This document shows, piece after piece, positions 37,134 through 49,564 of a DNA stretch of 64,000 nt. This DNA is from Synechococcales cyanobacterium C42_A2020_086. Its GTDB lineage: Bacteria; Cyanobacteriota; Cyanobacteriia; Elainellales; Elainellaceae. The stretch is from contig JACYLU010000015.1 of NCBI GenBank assembly GCA_015272325.1, positions 248,001 through 312,000 of the forward strand, given 5' to 3'. The translations under genes and the position numbers were made by a program. Position 1 is the stretch's first letter, and every line of letters starts with the position of its first letter. The notes under the pieces are model-generated. The model had not been told where the DNA came from, made no database searches, and saw only the letters and a list, made by a program, of their open reading frames with translations.

Positions 37134-40067
37134 ATGCCTGCCAATTCTCAGCCTGCGACCACTCCTGCTGCCGCACCACCAAAGCTAATCCTAGTGGATG
37201 GGCACTCCCTTGCGTTTCGCTCCTATTTTGCCCATGCCAAAGGGCGCGATGGCGGGCTACGAACCTCCACGGGCATTCCCACGAGTGTCTCCTATGGGTT
37301 CCTCAAGTCGCTGCTAGATACGCTAGAGGCCGAAAAGCCAGATTATGTAGCCATCGCTTTTGATGTCAGCGACCCTACCTTTCGCCACGAAGCCGACGAA
37401 ACCTACAAAGCCGGCCGACCGGATGCCCCAGAAGACTTTATTCCTGACTTGCGCAATTTGCAGGAGTTGCTGGTAGCCCTGAATCTGCCGATCCTGACGG
37501 CACCCGGCTACGAAGCCGATGACATTATTGGCACTCTCACCCGCAAAGCAACAGCGGCAGGCTGGCAGGTTAAAATTCTCTCGGGCGACCGTGATTTGTT
37601 TCAGCTGATCGATCCAAATGGGCAAACCAGCGTGCTTTACCTCAGCACCACCTTTGGGCGCGGCACACCGCCTCCGAAGGAGTTTGGACCTGAGCAGGTG
37701 AAGGAAAAAATGGGAATTCTGCCTTCGCAGATAGTAGACTACAAAGCGCTGTGCGGTGACACGTCAGACAATATTCCCGGCGTCAAGGGCATTGGTGACA
37801 AAACTGCCGTCAACTTACTGACAACCTACGGCTCGCTAGAGCAAATCTACGCCTCGATCGACCAAATCAAGGGGGCTGTGCGGCAAAAGCTAGAGGCCGG
37901 GCGCGACGAAGCCTGTCGCTCGCAGTATATGGCGCAGATTCATCTGGATGTGCCGCTGACGATAGAGTTGGATGAGCTGCGACTGCATGGCTTTGACACC
38001 GAACTGCTGATTCCGCTGTTGGAGCGGCTCGAGTTCCGCCAGTTCTTATCCAAACTGAACCAGATCCAGCAAACCTTGGGCGGCGACTCGGCAGCATTGC
38101 CGGCTGCGGAGGGTGTGGCCACGGCAGCTACCGATTCTGAACCCGATTCTGACGATGATCTCTGGTTCTTTAGCGCTGAAGATACTCAGACCAGTCAGCC
38201 GGCGAGCCAAGCTGCGATCCAGCCGCAGATCATCAACACGATCGAGAAACTGCAAGCTCTGGTGGAACGGCTGCGGCAGTTTACGGATGCGGCAACGCCG
38301 GTCGCTTGGGATACGGAAACCACCAGCCTTGATCCGTTGGATGCTGATCTGGTAGGCATTGGCTGCTGCTGGGGTTCGGCTGCTAGCGATGTCGCCTACA
38401 TTCCAACGGGGCATCGATCCGGCGGTAACCTCGATGTTGCGGTGGTGTTAGAGGCCCTTCGTCCCATTCTGGAGAGCGCCGATTACCCAAAGGTACTGCA
38501 AAACGCCAAATACGACCGCTTGGTGCTGCGCCGTCAGGGAATTTGCCTACGGGGCGTTGTTTTCGACACAATGCTGGCCAGCTACGTCCTCAATCCCGAG
38601 AACGACCATAAGCTGAGCGAGCTAGGCATTCGCTATCTGAACTTGTTCTCCCAGAGCTACGACAACCTCGTGCCCAAGGGAAAAAACATCGCCGATTTGC
38701 CGGTGCAGCCGGTGGCGGAGTACTGCGGCATGGATGCCTATATTGCCTTCCAGCTTGTGCCGAAGCTGCGGGATGAACTACAGCAATACCCCGAGCTGTA
38801 CCAGCTCTTGCTGGAGGTGGAGCTGCCACTGGAGCCAGTACTGGCGGAAATGGAGTATCACGGCATTCGCATCGACCAAGAGTATCTGCGACAGTTTTCC
38901 AAAAAGCTGGAGGCTGACCTCACGAGCATCGAACAACAAGCCTATGCAGCAGCCGGCGAAACCTTTAGTCTCGGGTCGCCGAAGCAGTTGAGCGATCTGC
39001 TATTCAATAAGCTGGGGCTAGATCGCAAAAAGTCCCGCAAAACCAAGACCGGCTATTCCACCGATGCCGCCACGCTGGAGAAACTGCAGGGCGACCATCC
39101 AGTGGTGGATGCGATTATCGAGTACCGCACTTTGGCTAAGCTGAAATCAACCTATGTCGATGCGTTGCCAACGCTCGTCCGCCCCGATACTCAGCGCGTC
39201 CATACGGATTTCAACCAAGCTATTACTTCGACCGGACGCTTGTCCTCCTCAAATCCCAACCTGCAAAATATCCCAATCCGCACCGCCTTTAGCCGCCAGA
39301 TTCGGGCCGCCTTCGTTCCTGAGCCGGGCTGGCTGATGGTAGCCGCCGACTATTCCCAGATCGAGCTGCGGATTTTGGCCCACCTGAGTCAAGAGCCAGT
39401 GCTGCTGGAAACCTACCAAAACGATCAGGATATCCACACGCTAACGGCGCGGCTGCTCTTCGAGAAAGAGGAGATCACCCCTGAAGAACGCCGCCTCGCT
39501 AAGGTGATCAACTTTGGCGTCATCTATGGCATGGGGGCGCAGCGGTTTGCCCGTGAGTCGGGGTTCAAAACGGCGGATGCTAAGGTCTTTATCGAACGAT
39601 TTAACCAGCAGTATTCGCGGGTGTTTGCTTACCTGCAGCAAATGCAGCAAGAGGCAATTGCTCGCGGCTATGTCACCACGATCAAGGGGCGGCGGCGCTA
39701 TTTCAACTTCAGCAGCGATAGCTTGAAACGATTGCGCGGTAAAGATCCTAGCCAGATTGATCTGAATCAGATTAAGCTGCGGGATCAGTACGATGCTCAG
39801 CTCTTGCGGGCGGCCGCCAACGCGCCGATCCAGGGATCGAGTGCCGACATTATCAAAATTGCTATGGTGCGGCTGCATGAGATGCTACAAGGACGGCAAG
39901 CCCATTTACTGCTGCAGGTTCACGATGAATTGGTGTTCGAGGTGCATCCCGAAGAATGGGTGGAACTACAGCCACAGATCAAATCGGTGATGGAATCGGC
40001 GGTGGAACTGAGCGTACCGCTGCGGGTAGAGGTGCGGGCGGGACAGAACTGGATGGAGGCCAAGTAG
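37134..40067 (+). CDS. polA: DNA polymerase I
   Basis: About 977 residues from ATG 37134. All three domains are present: 5'-3' exonuclease ([15 protein letters not shown], then [12 protein letters not shown]), 3'-5' exonuclease with intact acidic motif ([10 protein letters not shown]), and polymerase with motif A ([13 protein letters not shown]), motif B ([17 protein letters not shown]) and motif C ([11 protein letters not shown]). The linker between the first two domains contains a CCGATTCTGA repeat with a 12-base period (in frame). A TTG start at 37059 is possible but less natural. mutS begins one base after the stop. Confidence 0.97.
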   Translation: MPANSQPATTPAAAPPKLILVDGHSLAFRSYFAHAKGRDGGLRTSTGIPTSVSYGFLKSLLDTLEAEKPDYVAIAFDVSDPTFRHEADETYKAGRPDAPEDFIPDLRNLQELLVALNLPILTAPGYEADDIIGTLTRKATAAGWQVKILSGDRDLFQLIDPNGQTSVLYLSTTFGRGTPPPKEFGPEQVKEKMGILPSQIVDYKALCGDTSDNIPGVKGIGDKTAVNLLTTYGSLEQIYASIDQIKGAVRQKLEAGRDEACRSQYMAQIHLDVPLTIELDELRLHGFDTELLIPLLERLEFRQFLSKLNQIQQTLGGDSAALPAAEGVATAATDSEPDSDDDLWFFSAEDTQTSQPASQAAIQPQIINTIEKLQALVERLRQFTDAATPVAWDTETTSLDPLDADLVGIGCCWGSAASDVAYIPTGHRSGGNLDVAVVLEALRPILESADYPKVLQNAKYDRLVLRRQGICLRGVVFDTMLASYVLNPENDHKLSELGIRYLNLFSQSYDNLVPKGKNIADLPVQPVAEYCGMDAYIAFQLVPKLRDELQQYPELYQLLLEVELPLEPVLAEMEYHGIRIDQEYLRQFSKKLEADLTSIEQQAYAAAGETFSLGSPKQLSDLLFNKLGLDRKKSRKTKTGYSTDAATLEKLQGDHPVVDAIIEYRTLAKLKSTYVDALPTLVRPDTQRVHTDFNQAITSTGRLSSSNPNLQNIPIRTAFSRQIRAAFVPEPGWLMVAADYSQIELRILAHLSQEPVLLETYQNDQDIHTLTARLLFEKEEITPEERRLAKVINFGVIYGMGAQRFARESGFKTADAKVFIERFNQQYSRVFAYLQQMQQEAIARGYVTTIKGRRRYFNFSSDSLKRLRGKDPSQIDLNQIKLRDQYDAQLLRAAANAPIQGSSADIIKIAMVRLHEMLQGRQAHLLLQVHDELVFEVHPEEWVELQPQIKSVMESAVELSVPLRVEVRAGQNWMEAK

Positions 40068-40068
40068 C

Positions 40069-42741
40069 ATGACTGACCGCGAGGCTCCCCCTGCCCAACG
40101 TCCCGATCTGCCTTCTCGCCTGCTGAAGCATACCGTCCGCTATGCCGACCATCGCTCGGTAAACTGGGATGCCCTGACACCCATGATGCGGCACTATGTG
40201 GAGATGAAAGACCAGCATCCCCACGCGCTGCTGCTCTACCGCGTTGGCGATTTTTTCGAGACTTTCTTTCAAGATGCGATCATTGTCTCCCGTGAGCTGG
40301 AGCTGGTGCTAACCGCTAAGGATGGCGGCAAAGAAGTCGGAAAGGTGCCTTTAGCCGGTATTCCCCACCATGCGCTGGATCGCTACTGCGCCCTGCTGGT
40401 GGAAAAAGGCTACGCTATTGCCATCTGCGACCAAACCGAGGATGCGGCAGACGCCCAAGGTCGCCTTGTGCAGCGGGAAGTTACGCGCATCATCACCCCT
40501 GGCACAGTGCTGGAGGAAGGCATGCTGCCTGCCCGCCGCAATAATTACCTGGCGGCTGTTGTCATAGCCGGCACCCACTGGGGATTAGCCATCGCAGACG
40601 TTTCGACCGGCGAATTTTTGACGACCCAATCCAGTGAGCTAGAGCACCTAACCCAGGAGCTGCTGCGGCTGCACCCTTCAGAAGTCCTGGTGCCTACAAA
40701 TGCCCCCGATCTCGGGCAGCTCTTGCGACCTGGATCCCAGGATCCAGCCCTGCCTGACTGTCTGCCTTCGCAGTTTTGCTACACGCTGCGATCGCAGACA
40801 CCCTTTAGCCTCTCGGAAGCGCGGCAGCGGTTGCTAGAACGGTTTCGGGTGCGTTCGTTGGAGGGCATGGGCTGCGAGCATCTGCCGCTGGCAGTGCGGG
40901 CGGCGGGTGGGCTGCTGGAATACCTGGAAGACACTCAACGCGGCGGCGAAATCCTGCTGCAGTCGCTCTGCACCTACACGCTGACGGAATATTTGGTGAT
41001 CGACCACCAGACTCGCCGCAATCTAGAAATTACCCAAACGGCACGAGATGGCACTTTTCATGGCTCGCTGCTCTGGGCCCTCGACCGCACGGTGACAGCC
41101 ATGGGGGGTCGGGCTTTGCGCCGCTGGCTACTGCAGCCGCTGCTGAATATTGCAGCCATTCAAGCCCGGCAGCGCACGATTCAGGAACTCATAGAAGACG
41201 GGTCACTGCGGCAGAATTTGCAGCAGCTTCTGAAGCAGTTCTATGATCTAGAGCGCCTGACGGGTCGAGCGGGTTCTGGCACCGCCAATGCTCGCGATTT
41301 GGTAGCCCTGGCAGATTCGTTAGGCAAACTGCCGCAGCTCGCCACCTTAGTCGCCTCGGCTCAGTCGCCCTACTTGACACCGCTGCAAGTCATTGCTCCC
41401 GAGTTAGAGCACCTAGGACAGCACTTGAGGGCCCATTTGGTCGAACATCCGCCGCTGCTCCTCAGCGAGGGCAACCTGATCCGAGACGGTGTGAACCCTC
41501 AGCTCGACAGCCTGCGGCAGCAGATCAGCACCGACCAAAACTGGATTGCTCAACTAGAAGCCAGCGAACGCCAGCGCACCGGCATTCCCAACCTCAAGGT
41601 GGGCTACAACAAGACCTTTGGCTACTACATCAGCATTACCCGCGCCAAGTCGAGCGATAAAGTGCCCGAGGGCTACATCCGTAAGCAGACCCTCACCAAC
41701 GAAGAGCGCTACATCACCCCGGAACTGAAAGAAAAAGAATCGGCAATTCTGACGGCCCAGGCAGAAGTCAGCAAGCTAGAGTACGAGATTTTTGTGGCAC
41801 TGCGGTCGCAGGTGAGCGAACAGGCAGACGCGATTCGTGCCGTAGCTCAGGCGATCGCCGCCGTGGATAGCCTCTGTGCCCTAGCCGAAGTGGCAGTTTA
41901 TCGCGGCTATTGCTGTCCGCAGATTGTGCCCACCCGCGAAATCACCATTATCGACGGTCGCCATCCGGTGGTTGAGCAATCTTTGCCGGCCGGCTTCTTT
42001 GTCCCCAACTCCACCCAGCTTGGGGCAGACGCCGCGCCGGATTTAATTATTTTGACTGGACCCAACGCCAGCGGCAAAAGCTGCTATTTGCGGCAAGTCG
42101 GTTTGATTCAGCTAATGGCGCAGGTGGGTAGCTTTGTGCCGGCTGCGTCTGCCACCCTCGGCCTCTGCGACCGCATTTTTACACGTGTTGGAGCCGTAGA
42201 TGACCTAGCTACCGGGCAGTCTACCTTCATGGTGGAAATGAACGAAACCGCCAATATTCTCAACCACGCGACGCCTCATTCCCTGGTGCTGCTCGATGAA
42301 ATTGGTCGCGGCACGGCAACCTTCGATGGACTATCCATTGCTTGGGCAGTGGCAGAGTACCTCGCTATTGAAATCCGCGCTCGCACCATCTTTGCCACCC
42401 ACTACCACGAGCTGAACGAGCTGGCCAGCCTCTTGCCTAACATTGCCAACTATCAGGTGACGGTGAAAGAGCTAGCTGATCAAATTATCTTTCTGCATCA
42501 GGTGCGTCCAGGGGGGGCCGATCGCTCCTACGGCATTGAAGCGGGACGACTAGCGGGGTTGCCGGCTTCGGTGATCGATCGCGCCAAGCAAGTCATGACC
42601 CAGATCGAAAAGCATTCCCGGATTGCCGTGGGGCTGCGCCAAAGCCGCAAGAAAGCCCAAGAGAAAACCAGCACCTACAGAACTAAAGCAGACCCCCCAG
42701 CTAACACCGACCCAGCCGAGCAGCTCGATATTTTTAGCTAA
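40069..42741 (+). CDS. mutS: DNA mismatch repair protein MutS
   Basis: 890 residues. The mismatch-wedge Phe-x-Glu motif is in [11 protein letters not shown], and the ATPase has Walker [14 protein letters not shown], Walker [11 protein letters not shown] and the FATHYHEL switch. It recognises mismatches and small loops during replication. Directly downstream of polA with one base between, so co-transcription is expected; no mutL is in the window. A small conserved gene follows on the same strand. Confidence 0.98.
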   Translation: MTDREAPPAQRPDLPSRLLKHTVRYADHRSVNWDALTPMMRHYVEMKDQHPHALLLYRVGDFFETFFQDAIIVSRELELVLTAKDGGKEVGKVPLAGIPHHALDRYCALLVEKGYAIAICDQTEDAADAQGRLVQREVTRIITPGTVLEEGMLPARRNNYLAAVVIAGTHWGLAIADVSTGEFLTTQSSELEHLTQELLRLHPSEVLVPTNAPDLGQLLRPGSQDPALPDCLPSQFCYTLRSQTPFSLSEARQRLLERFRVRSLEGMGCEHLPLAVRAAGGLLEYLEDTQRGGEILLQSLCTYTLTEYLVIDHQTRRNLEITQTARDGTFHGSLLWALDRTVTAMGGRALRRWLLQPLLNIAAIQARQRTIQELIEDGSLRQNLQQLLKQFYDLERLTGRAGSGTANARDLVALADSLGKLPQLATLVASAQSPYLTPLQVIAPELEHLGQHLRAHLVEHPPLLLSEGNLIRDGVNPQLDSLRQQISTDQNWIAQLEASERQRTGIPNLKVGYNKTFGYYISITRAKSSDKVPEGYIRKQTLTNEERYITPELKEKESAILTAQAEVSKLEYEIFVALRSQVSEQADAIRAVAQAIAAVDSLCALAEVAVYRGYCCPQIVPTREITIIDGRHPVVEQSLPAGFFVPNSTQLGADAAPDLIILTGPNASGKSCYLRQVGLIQLMAQVGSFVPAASATLGLCDRIFTRVGAVDDLATGQSTFMVEMNETANILNHATPHSLVLLDEIGRGTATFDGLSIAWAVAEYLAIEIRARTIFATHYHELNELASLLPNIANYQVTVKELADQIIFLHQVRPGGADRSYGIEAGRLAGLPASVIDRAKQVMTQIEKHSRIAVGLRQSRKKAQEKTSTYRTKADPPANTDPAEQLDIFS

Positions 42742-42838
42742 CGCTGTTCTGCACTGGCAAACTCGCTCTTTGCCACAGAAAGCACCGGGAAAGGCATAAT
42801 GGGCTAGATGTCTTACTTTGGTGAACTGAGCCGATTTT

Positions 42839-43159
42839 GTGAAGTACTTTTTTCTCTCTGAGGGGTGGAGCGTCGGTCGGGTTTGGGAACTGGGTGGCCT
42901 GTGGAACGAAGCGGGCTGGCGGCGCAAACCCGACATTCAGCAGACGAACCTGTGCATTCTGGAGAACAACGAAAAGCTCTGGCTCTACAGCGTTGAGGAT
43001 GCCGTGATCATGGTCGAGGTGCGACCGATCGACCCCAGCGTCAGCAATTCTGCTAACCGTTCGATTGGTCAAGTCGTGCTGAAGCGGCTCATGACGGCCG
43101 AGCAGGCCATTGAGCTGCTCTGTAAAGCCGAAGCCTGCTTCAACAAACACGAGGCGTAG
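42839..43159 (+). CDS. Conserved cyanobacterial protein of unknown function
   Basis: 106 residues, GTG start at 42839. Sequence features: KYFFLSEGWSVGRVWELGGL, WRRKPDIQQTNLCI and KLWLYSVEDAVIMVEVRP, which I recall from short cyanobacterial proteins. Rich in Trp near the N-terminus, no membrane segment. About 100 bases behind mutS and convergent with the protease gene. No function proposed. Confidence 0.72.
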   Translation: MKYFFLSEGWSVGRVWELGGLWNEAGWRRKPDIQQTNLCILENNEKLWLYSVEDAVIMVEVRPIDPSVSNSANRSIGQVVLKRLMTAEQAIELLCKAEACFNKHEA

Positions 43160-43270
43160 GAGTGCGCCTGCTCGTTCCCAATAGCAGATGCTGCATTCCC
43201 CGCAGACCAAGCGAGCGGCAAGATGAAATTAACCACATCCCCCGCTCCCAGATGATCTCAATCCCCGCAG

Positions 43271-44602
43271 TTAATTTGGCGGCGTTAAGGCCTCTTGCCC
43301 CACGCTCACCTGCTGATTAAAGGGCGCTTGCGGGCGGCGATTTGTAGCAATTGTGGATTGGAGTGCCGTCAATGCCCTTAAATATTGGGGATCGCTAGGG
43401 GTTCCGATCAGTCCTTGATTCGTGGCTAATTGGCGCTGCTCTTGAGCCGTCAAATTAACCTCAATGTTTGGCATAATGCCGCGATGGCTGATATCGGTGC
43501 CATTGGGAGTATAGTAGTGCGCCACGGTTACCGTGATACCTGAGCCATCGGACAGAGGATGCACTGCCTGCACCAGTGCCTTGCCAAAAGAGCGAGTGCC
43601 GACCACCACAGCCCGATTGTTGTCCATTAAGGCGCCGGTCAGGATCTCGCTGGCACTGGCAGAATTGCCGTCTACCAAGACTGCCAGAGGAAGCTGGGTC
43701 AGGGCAGTGTGGTTGGCCGTGATTTCTTCGCTGTGGCCGTCGCGATCCACCGTTTGCACAATCGCGCCTTCGTCAAGCCACATGCGTGCAATCTGAATGC
43801 TGGCTTGCAGCGATCCACCCGGATTACCCCGCAGATCGAGCACGAAGCCATCTACATTCTGGTTCAGTAGGTCTTCAATCGCTCGCTGCATTTGCGCAGG
43901 GGCATGGGAGCTGAACTCAGTCAGGCGGATATAGCCGATCCGCGTGTTGCCATCCTGTCGTAGCCCATGCTGCACATTGGGCAGCTCGATCCGCGCCCGA
44001 GTCAGCGGTAGTTCAAAGGTGTTCCTGCCATTACGCTCAATACGCAGTGTGACCAGAGTTCCCACCTCTCCTTGAATCAGCCGCGAAGCATCTTCAACGG
44101 TCATGCCCTGGGTCGATTTGCCGTCAATCGCCAGAATTCGGTCTCCAGTTTGCACCCCGGCTTCGCTGGCAGGCGAATTCGCAATCGGTTCCACTACCGT
44201 CAATTGCTGACTCGCGGCGTCAATCCGCAGCCGGATACCAATTCCCGAAAGCTCTCCCGAGGTTTGGTTGGTCAATGCCTGAAACTGATCGGGGTTCAAG
44301 AAACGAGTGTAAGGATCGCCCAGGCGCTCAAGTTCTTTCTTCAGCGCGGCATAGGCTTGTTCTGTGGAGGTGTAGCTGCGATCGAGCAAGCGCTGACGGG
44401 CAGCTTGCCAATCCACCTGATTAAACGTACCATCCACATATTCCCGGTTCACGATTTGCCAAGCTTCGTCTAGGACCGCCTTGGGGCTATTGTTGAAGAG
44501 GGCTTGCGCCGGATGCAGCGAATCGAGCAGAACAGACGTTGCGAGCGATCCACCAAACAGAGCGAGATGCAGAAGTCGAGGAAAGTGAGCCGTTTGCTTC
44601 AT
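43271..44602 (-). CDS. ctp: Carboxyl-terminal processing protease (S41)
   Basis: 443 residues with a signal peptide (LLHLALFGGSLATSVLL, cleaved near HPAQA), a PDZ domain (SGIGIRLRIDAASQQLTVVE through GDRILAIDGKS) and a protease core with the catalytic Ser in VDGNSASASEILTGAL and Lys in RSFGKALVQ. Cyanobacteria have several paralogues (CtpA matures the D1 protein, CtpB and CtpC are others); I cannot say which this is. Acts in the lumen or periplasm. Confidence 0.93.
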   Translation of the reverse strand: MKQTAHFPRLLHLALFGGSLATSVLLDSLHPAQALFNNSPKAVLDEAWQIVNREYVDGTFNQVDWQAARQRLLDRSYTSTEQAYAALKKELERLGDPYTRFLNPDQFQALTNQTSGELSGIGIRLRIDAASQQLTVVEPIANSPASEAGVQTGDRILAIDGKSTQGMTVEDASRLIQGEVGTLVTLRIERNGRNTFELPLTRARIELPNVQHGLRQDGNTRIGYIRLTEFSSHAPAQMQRAIEDLLNQNVDGFVLDLRGNPGGSLQASIQIARMWLDEGAIVQTVDRDGHSEEITANHTALTQLPLAVLVDGNSASASEILTGALMDNNRAVVVGTRSFGKALVQAVHPLSDGSGITVTVAHYYTPNGTDISHRGIMPNIEVNLTAQEQRQLATNQGLIGTPSDPQYLRALTALQSTIATNRRPQAPFNQQVSVGQEALTPPN

Positions 44603-45075
44603 GGAAGATAACCTGGCAGATATTGAGGAAATAGGAAGTTAACAGGGATAGCCGTAGCGAGATGGCTAGGAATAGCCCTAGAGGTTCACTCTAGAACGAC
44701 CCCCACTGACACACGAGGCGCATTTCAGGCGAACACAAGCTTCGGTATTTTGGAATGGAGGCAGCAAGCAGCCCATCCCGTTCAGACGCTGTGACTTCAT
44801 GAATCGATCAAGTGATCAGCACTGAAGGGACGTTTGCTCAGCCTGCCATCCTAAAAGAACCGCCTATCAAACAATAGGTAGCCACAATAAGGACCTGTCA
44901 CGGAAGAGAAGTTACCCAACCGCATGGCACTTGTAGTATGGTGCAGGCTAGAAGCCAGTCTGACCGCTGATAAAACAGGAATGCCCCTTTAAGCTACTCG
45001 ACTGATCCGGGAGTCGAGACTCCAATCTGTGCCAGTCTTGCTGTTCTACCTGCTTTGTCACAGCCCTGAAGCCAT

Positions 45076-47273
<2,198 letters not shown>

Positions 47274-48680
47274 GTGGAGTCTATGAATTTAGCTTGGCAA
47301 CAGCTCACTTTGATGAATGTCCCCGTTCAGGAGTGGGTTCAGGTTAGTTACCTGCATCGCACTATTGGGGCTTTGCGGAACTGGCGCAAGGGCAGCTGGT
47401 TGATGCAATGGGCCGATCTGCTGGGAGTAGTGCTGGTGATGCTGACCTTTGGGTTGGCTCCCTTCGTTTCAACCACTCTCATCGGCGTTTTGCTGCTCGC
47501 TTGCGCTGGCTATTGGCTACTGCTGACGCTCACCGATGAAGCCGAAACTGGCAGTGGAATTACCCCAATTCATCTGCTGGTGCTGCTCTACTGGGGCGTG
47601 GCCCTGCTAGCAACTGGGTTGTCGCCTGTGCGGGCTGCAGCTCTAGAGGGATTGATTAAGCTAACGCTGAATCTGCTGTTGTTTGCTCTGCTAGCGCGGC
47701 TGCTCCGCTCGTCCCGGCTGCGCTCTGCGGTGATCACCGTGTATTTGCTGACGGCTCTAGTGGTTAGCGTAGCGGGGCTGCGGCAGTGGTTCTTTGGAGC
47801 CGATGCTCTAGCAACCTGGGTCGACCCAGAATCGACTCTAGCAGGAACCACCCGAGTCTACAGCTTTCTGGGTAATCCTAACCTGCTAGCGGGCTATCTG
47901 CTACCGGCTGTCAACTTTAGCGCTGCCGCCGTCTTTGCTTGGAGGCGATGGTTGCCTAAAGCTTTGGGAGTATTGATGTGGGGCGTTAATTCCGCCTGTC
48001 TTGTGCTGACTTTTAGTCGGGGAGGATGGATTGGCTTTGTTGTGGCTAGCTTTTGTATGCTGCTGCTGCTAGTGCATTGGTTCAGCATCCACCTACCCCG
48101 GTTCTGGCGCATCTGGAGCTTGCCGCTTGTCCTAGGGGTATCTGCGATGATCGTGAGTGCCGCCGTCATCCTCGTGGAGCCATTACGCGACCGGGTGCTG
48201 AGTATGTTCATGGGACGGGAAGACAGCAGCAACAACTTCCGCATCAATGTTTGGATGGCAGTCATCGAAATGATCAAAGACCGTCCTGTTCTTGGTATTG
48301 GTCCTGGCAACAGCGCCTTCAATCGCGTCTATCCGCAGTATCAGCAGGCAGGCTACACCGCCCTAAGCGCCTATTCCATCGTGCTAGAAATTGCAGTGGA
48401 AACGGGACTAGTTGGGTTGAGCTGCTTCCTTTGGCTACTGCTGGTAGCGTTTAATCAGTGCTGGGTGCAGTTGCAGCAGTTGCGGCAGCTGGCACGTCGT
48501 GAAGGATTTTGGCTGATGGCAGCGACGGCTACGATGCTGGGCATGTTGGCTCATGGCTTAGTAGACACCGTTTGGTATCGCCCTCAGGTGAGTACGCTAT
48601 GGTGGTTGATGTTAGCAATTGTGGCTAGCTATTATCTGCCAAGTCATCAATCCAAATCTGCTTTAGCTGCAAGCCAGTAA
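47274..48680 (+). CDS. ictB: IctB, O-antigen-ligase-like membrane protein linked to inorganic carbon
   Basis: 468 residues with about ten membrane helices and the Wzy_C/O-antigen ligase core. Several blocks match Synechococcus IctB: SYLHRTIGALRNWR, LVLLYWGVALLATGLSPVRAA, FLGNPNLLAGYLLPA, MGREDSSNNFRINVW and GIGPGNSAFNRVYPQYQQ. IctB was proposed to act in bicarbonate accumulation, but the fold is that of polysaccharide ligases, so the true role is open. I take GTG 47274 (AGGA four bases upstream) by analogy with nth; ATG 47283 is possible. Confidence 0.92.
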   Translation: MESMNLAWQQLTLMNVPVQEWVQVSYLHRTIGALRNWRKGSWLMQWADLLGVVLVMLTFGLAPFVSTTLIGVLLLACAGYWLLLTLTDEAETGSGITPIHLLVLLYWGVALLATGLSPVRAAALEGLIKLTLNLLLFALLARLLRSSRLRSAVITVYLLTALVVSVAGLRQWFFGADALATWVDPESTLAGTTRVYSFLGNPNLLAGYLLPAVNFSAAAVFAWRRWLPKALGVLMWGVNSACLVLTFSRGGWIGFVVASFCMLLLLVHWFSIHLPRFWRIWSLPLVLGVSAMIVSAAVILVEPLRDRVLSMFMGREDSSNNFRINVWMAVIEMIKDRPVLGIGPGNSAFNRVYPQYQQAGYTALSAYSIVLEIAVETGLVGLSCFLWLLLVAFNQCWVQLQQLRQLARREGFWLMAATATMLGMLAHGLVDTVWYRPQVSTLWWLMLAIVASYYLPSHQSKSALAASQ

Positions 48681-49025
48681 GCCTGTTTAACGCCGAGCCT
48701 GAGGTCACTCCCCATCTAGCCAAAACGATCGAAATTTTAGAAGCTCTGGAGAATCTGATCGATAATACTCCCGATGGGGCGATTGAACCGATCTCGATAG
48801 ACGCCTGGCTCAAGATTAGCTGTACCTTCCCAAACGATTTTCAAGAGGCAACCCGCTCTAATGCAAGTGCGGAAGGATTAAAGCGCTGAGAATCAAGGCG
48901 TTCTTCGCCAACCCAACTGAGCATCCCACCAGCTGTGAGCGTCTTGTTGCCTACTACCGCAACCAGATGACCCCTGACGACTCCACAGAATTCTTTTTTT
49001 CTAGAATGAGTCTTCTTGAGGTCTG
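48680..49025 (+). pseudogene. Two overlapping start-less reading frames, possible gene remnant
   Basis: Frame one reads SLFNAEPEVTPHLAKTIEIL then EALENLIDNTPDGAIEPISI and DAWLKISCTFPNDF before a stop at 48887-48889. A second frame overlaps and reads FFANPTEHPTSCERLVAYY then RNQMTPDDSTEFF to about 49025. Both look protein-like (no bias to low complexity) but have no ATG, GTG or TTG start. They may be parts of one gene broken by frameshift and loss of its 5' end. An antisense frame (48841-49050) overlaps and cannot be excluded. No family recognised. Confidence 0.3.
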
Positions 49026-49214
49026 AGCACTGGCCACCCTCTAAGACCATTGGTCAGGGACATAGGCTGAGCGGTTGCTGCCATACCGTTTTGCAGTCAC
49101 GTGAGGTTTGCAATCACTGCAGGGCACTCGAAAGGCACAAATCACCCGCTTGGATGAGAGCAATGGATGAGGCAAGGTCCTCTCCACTCCCAGTACTCTA
49201 AACAGTATCGAACA

Positions 49215-49249
49215 GCATTAAGCATTAAGCATTAAACATTAAACATTCA
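49215..49249. repeat. Heptanucleotide tandem repeat, five units
   Basis: GCATTAA three times, then ACATTAA and ACATTCA. This is the form of the heptamer STRR repeats known from filamentous cyanobacteria. It lies 34 bases before the DUF4278 start. Confidence 0.85.
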
Positions 49250-49282
49250 GCACTGACACCCAGAGAACCCGAGGACCTAGCA

Positions 49283-49408
49283 ATGAAACTCTCCTATCGC
49301 GGCACAAAGTACGACGCTAAACCTACCACCATCGCTACATACGCCGGCAAAGTGATCGGTAAATATCGCGGCGCTGAGCTGCATGAACGGATTGCTCACG
49401 TTTCCTAA
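49283..49408 (+). CDS. Small DUF4278 protein
   Basis: 41 residues: KLSYRGTKYDAKPTTIATYA, then GKVIGKYRGAELHERIAHVS. The LSYRGxxY start and the GKYRG block mark the short cyanobacterial DUF4278 family, often shorter than annotation limits. Function unknown. ATG 49283 is the only start; a terminator follows at 49453. Strongly basic. Confidence 0.72.
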   Translation: MKLSYRGTKYDAKPTTIATYAGKVIGKYRGAELHERIAHVS

Positions 49409-49452
49409 CTCGTCGAAATTGCAACTTTCCAACGTAGAGAAATTGAGAGTAT

Positions 49453-49481
49453 GCCTGGTAAGGGGGGCTTGCCAGGCTTTT
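49453..49481 (+). terminator. Rho-independent terminator after DUF4278
   Basis: Ten-base stem GCCTGGTAAG/CTTGCCAGGC with one G-T pair, a five-G loop, followed by TTTT and a T-rich stretch. Confidence 0.85.
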
Positions 49482-49564
49482 CTATTTCTAATTGGCTAGG
49501 AGAGTCAATGCCAAGTCCAAGACACACTAGTGAACTATGAACGAACTAAATGAACCAGCAGGGC

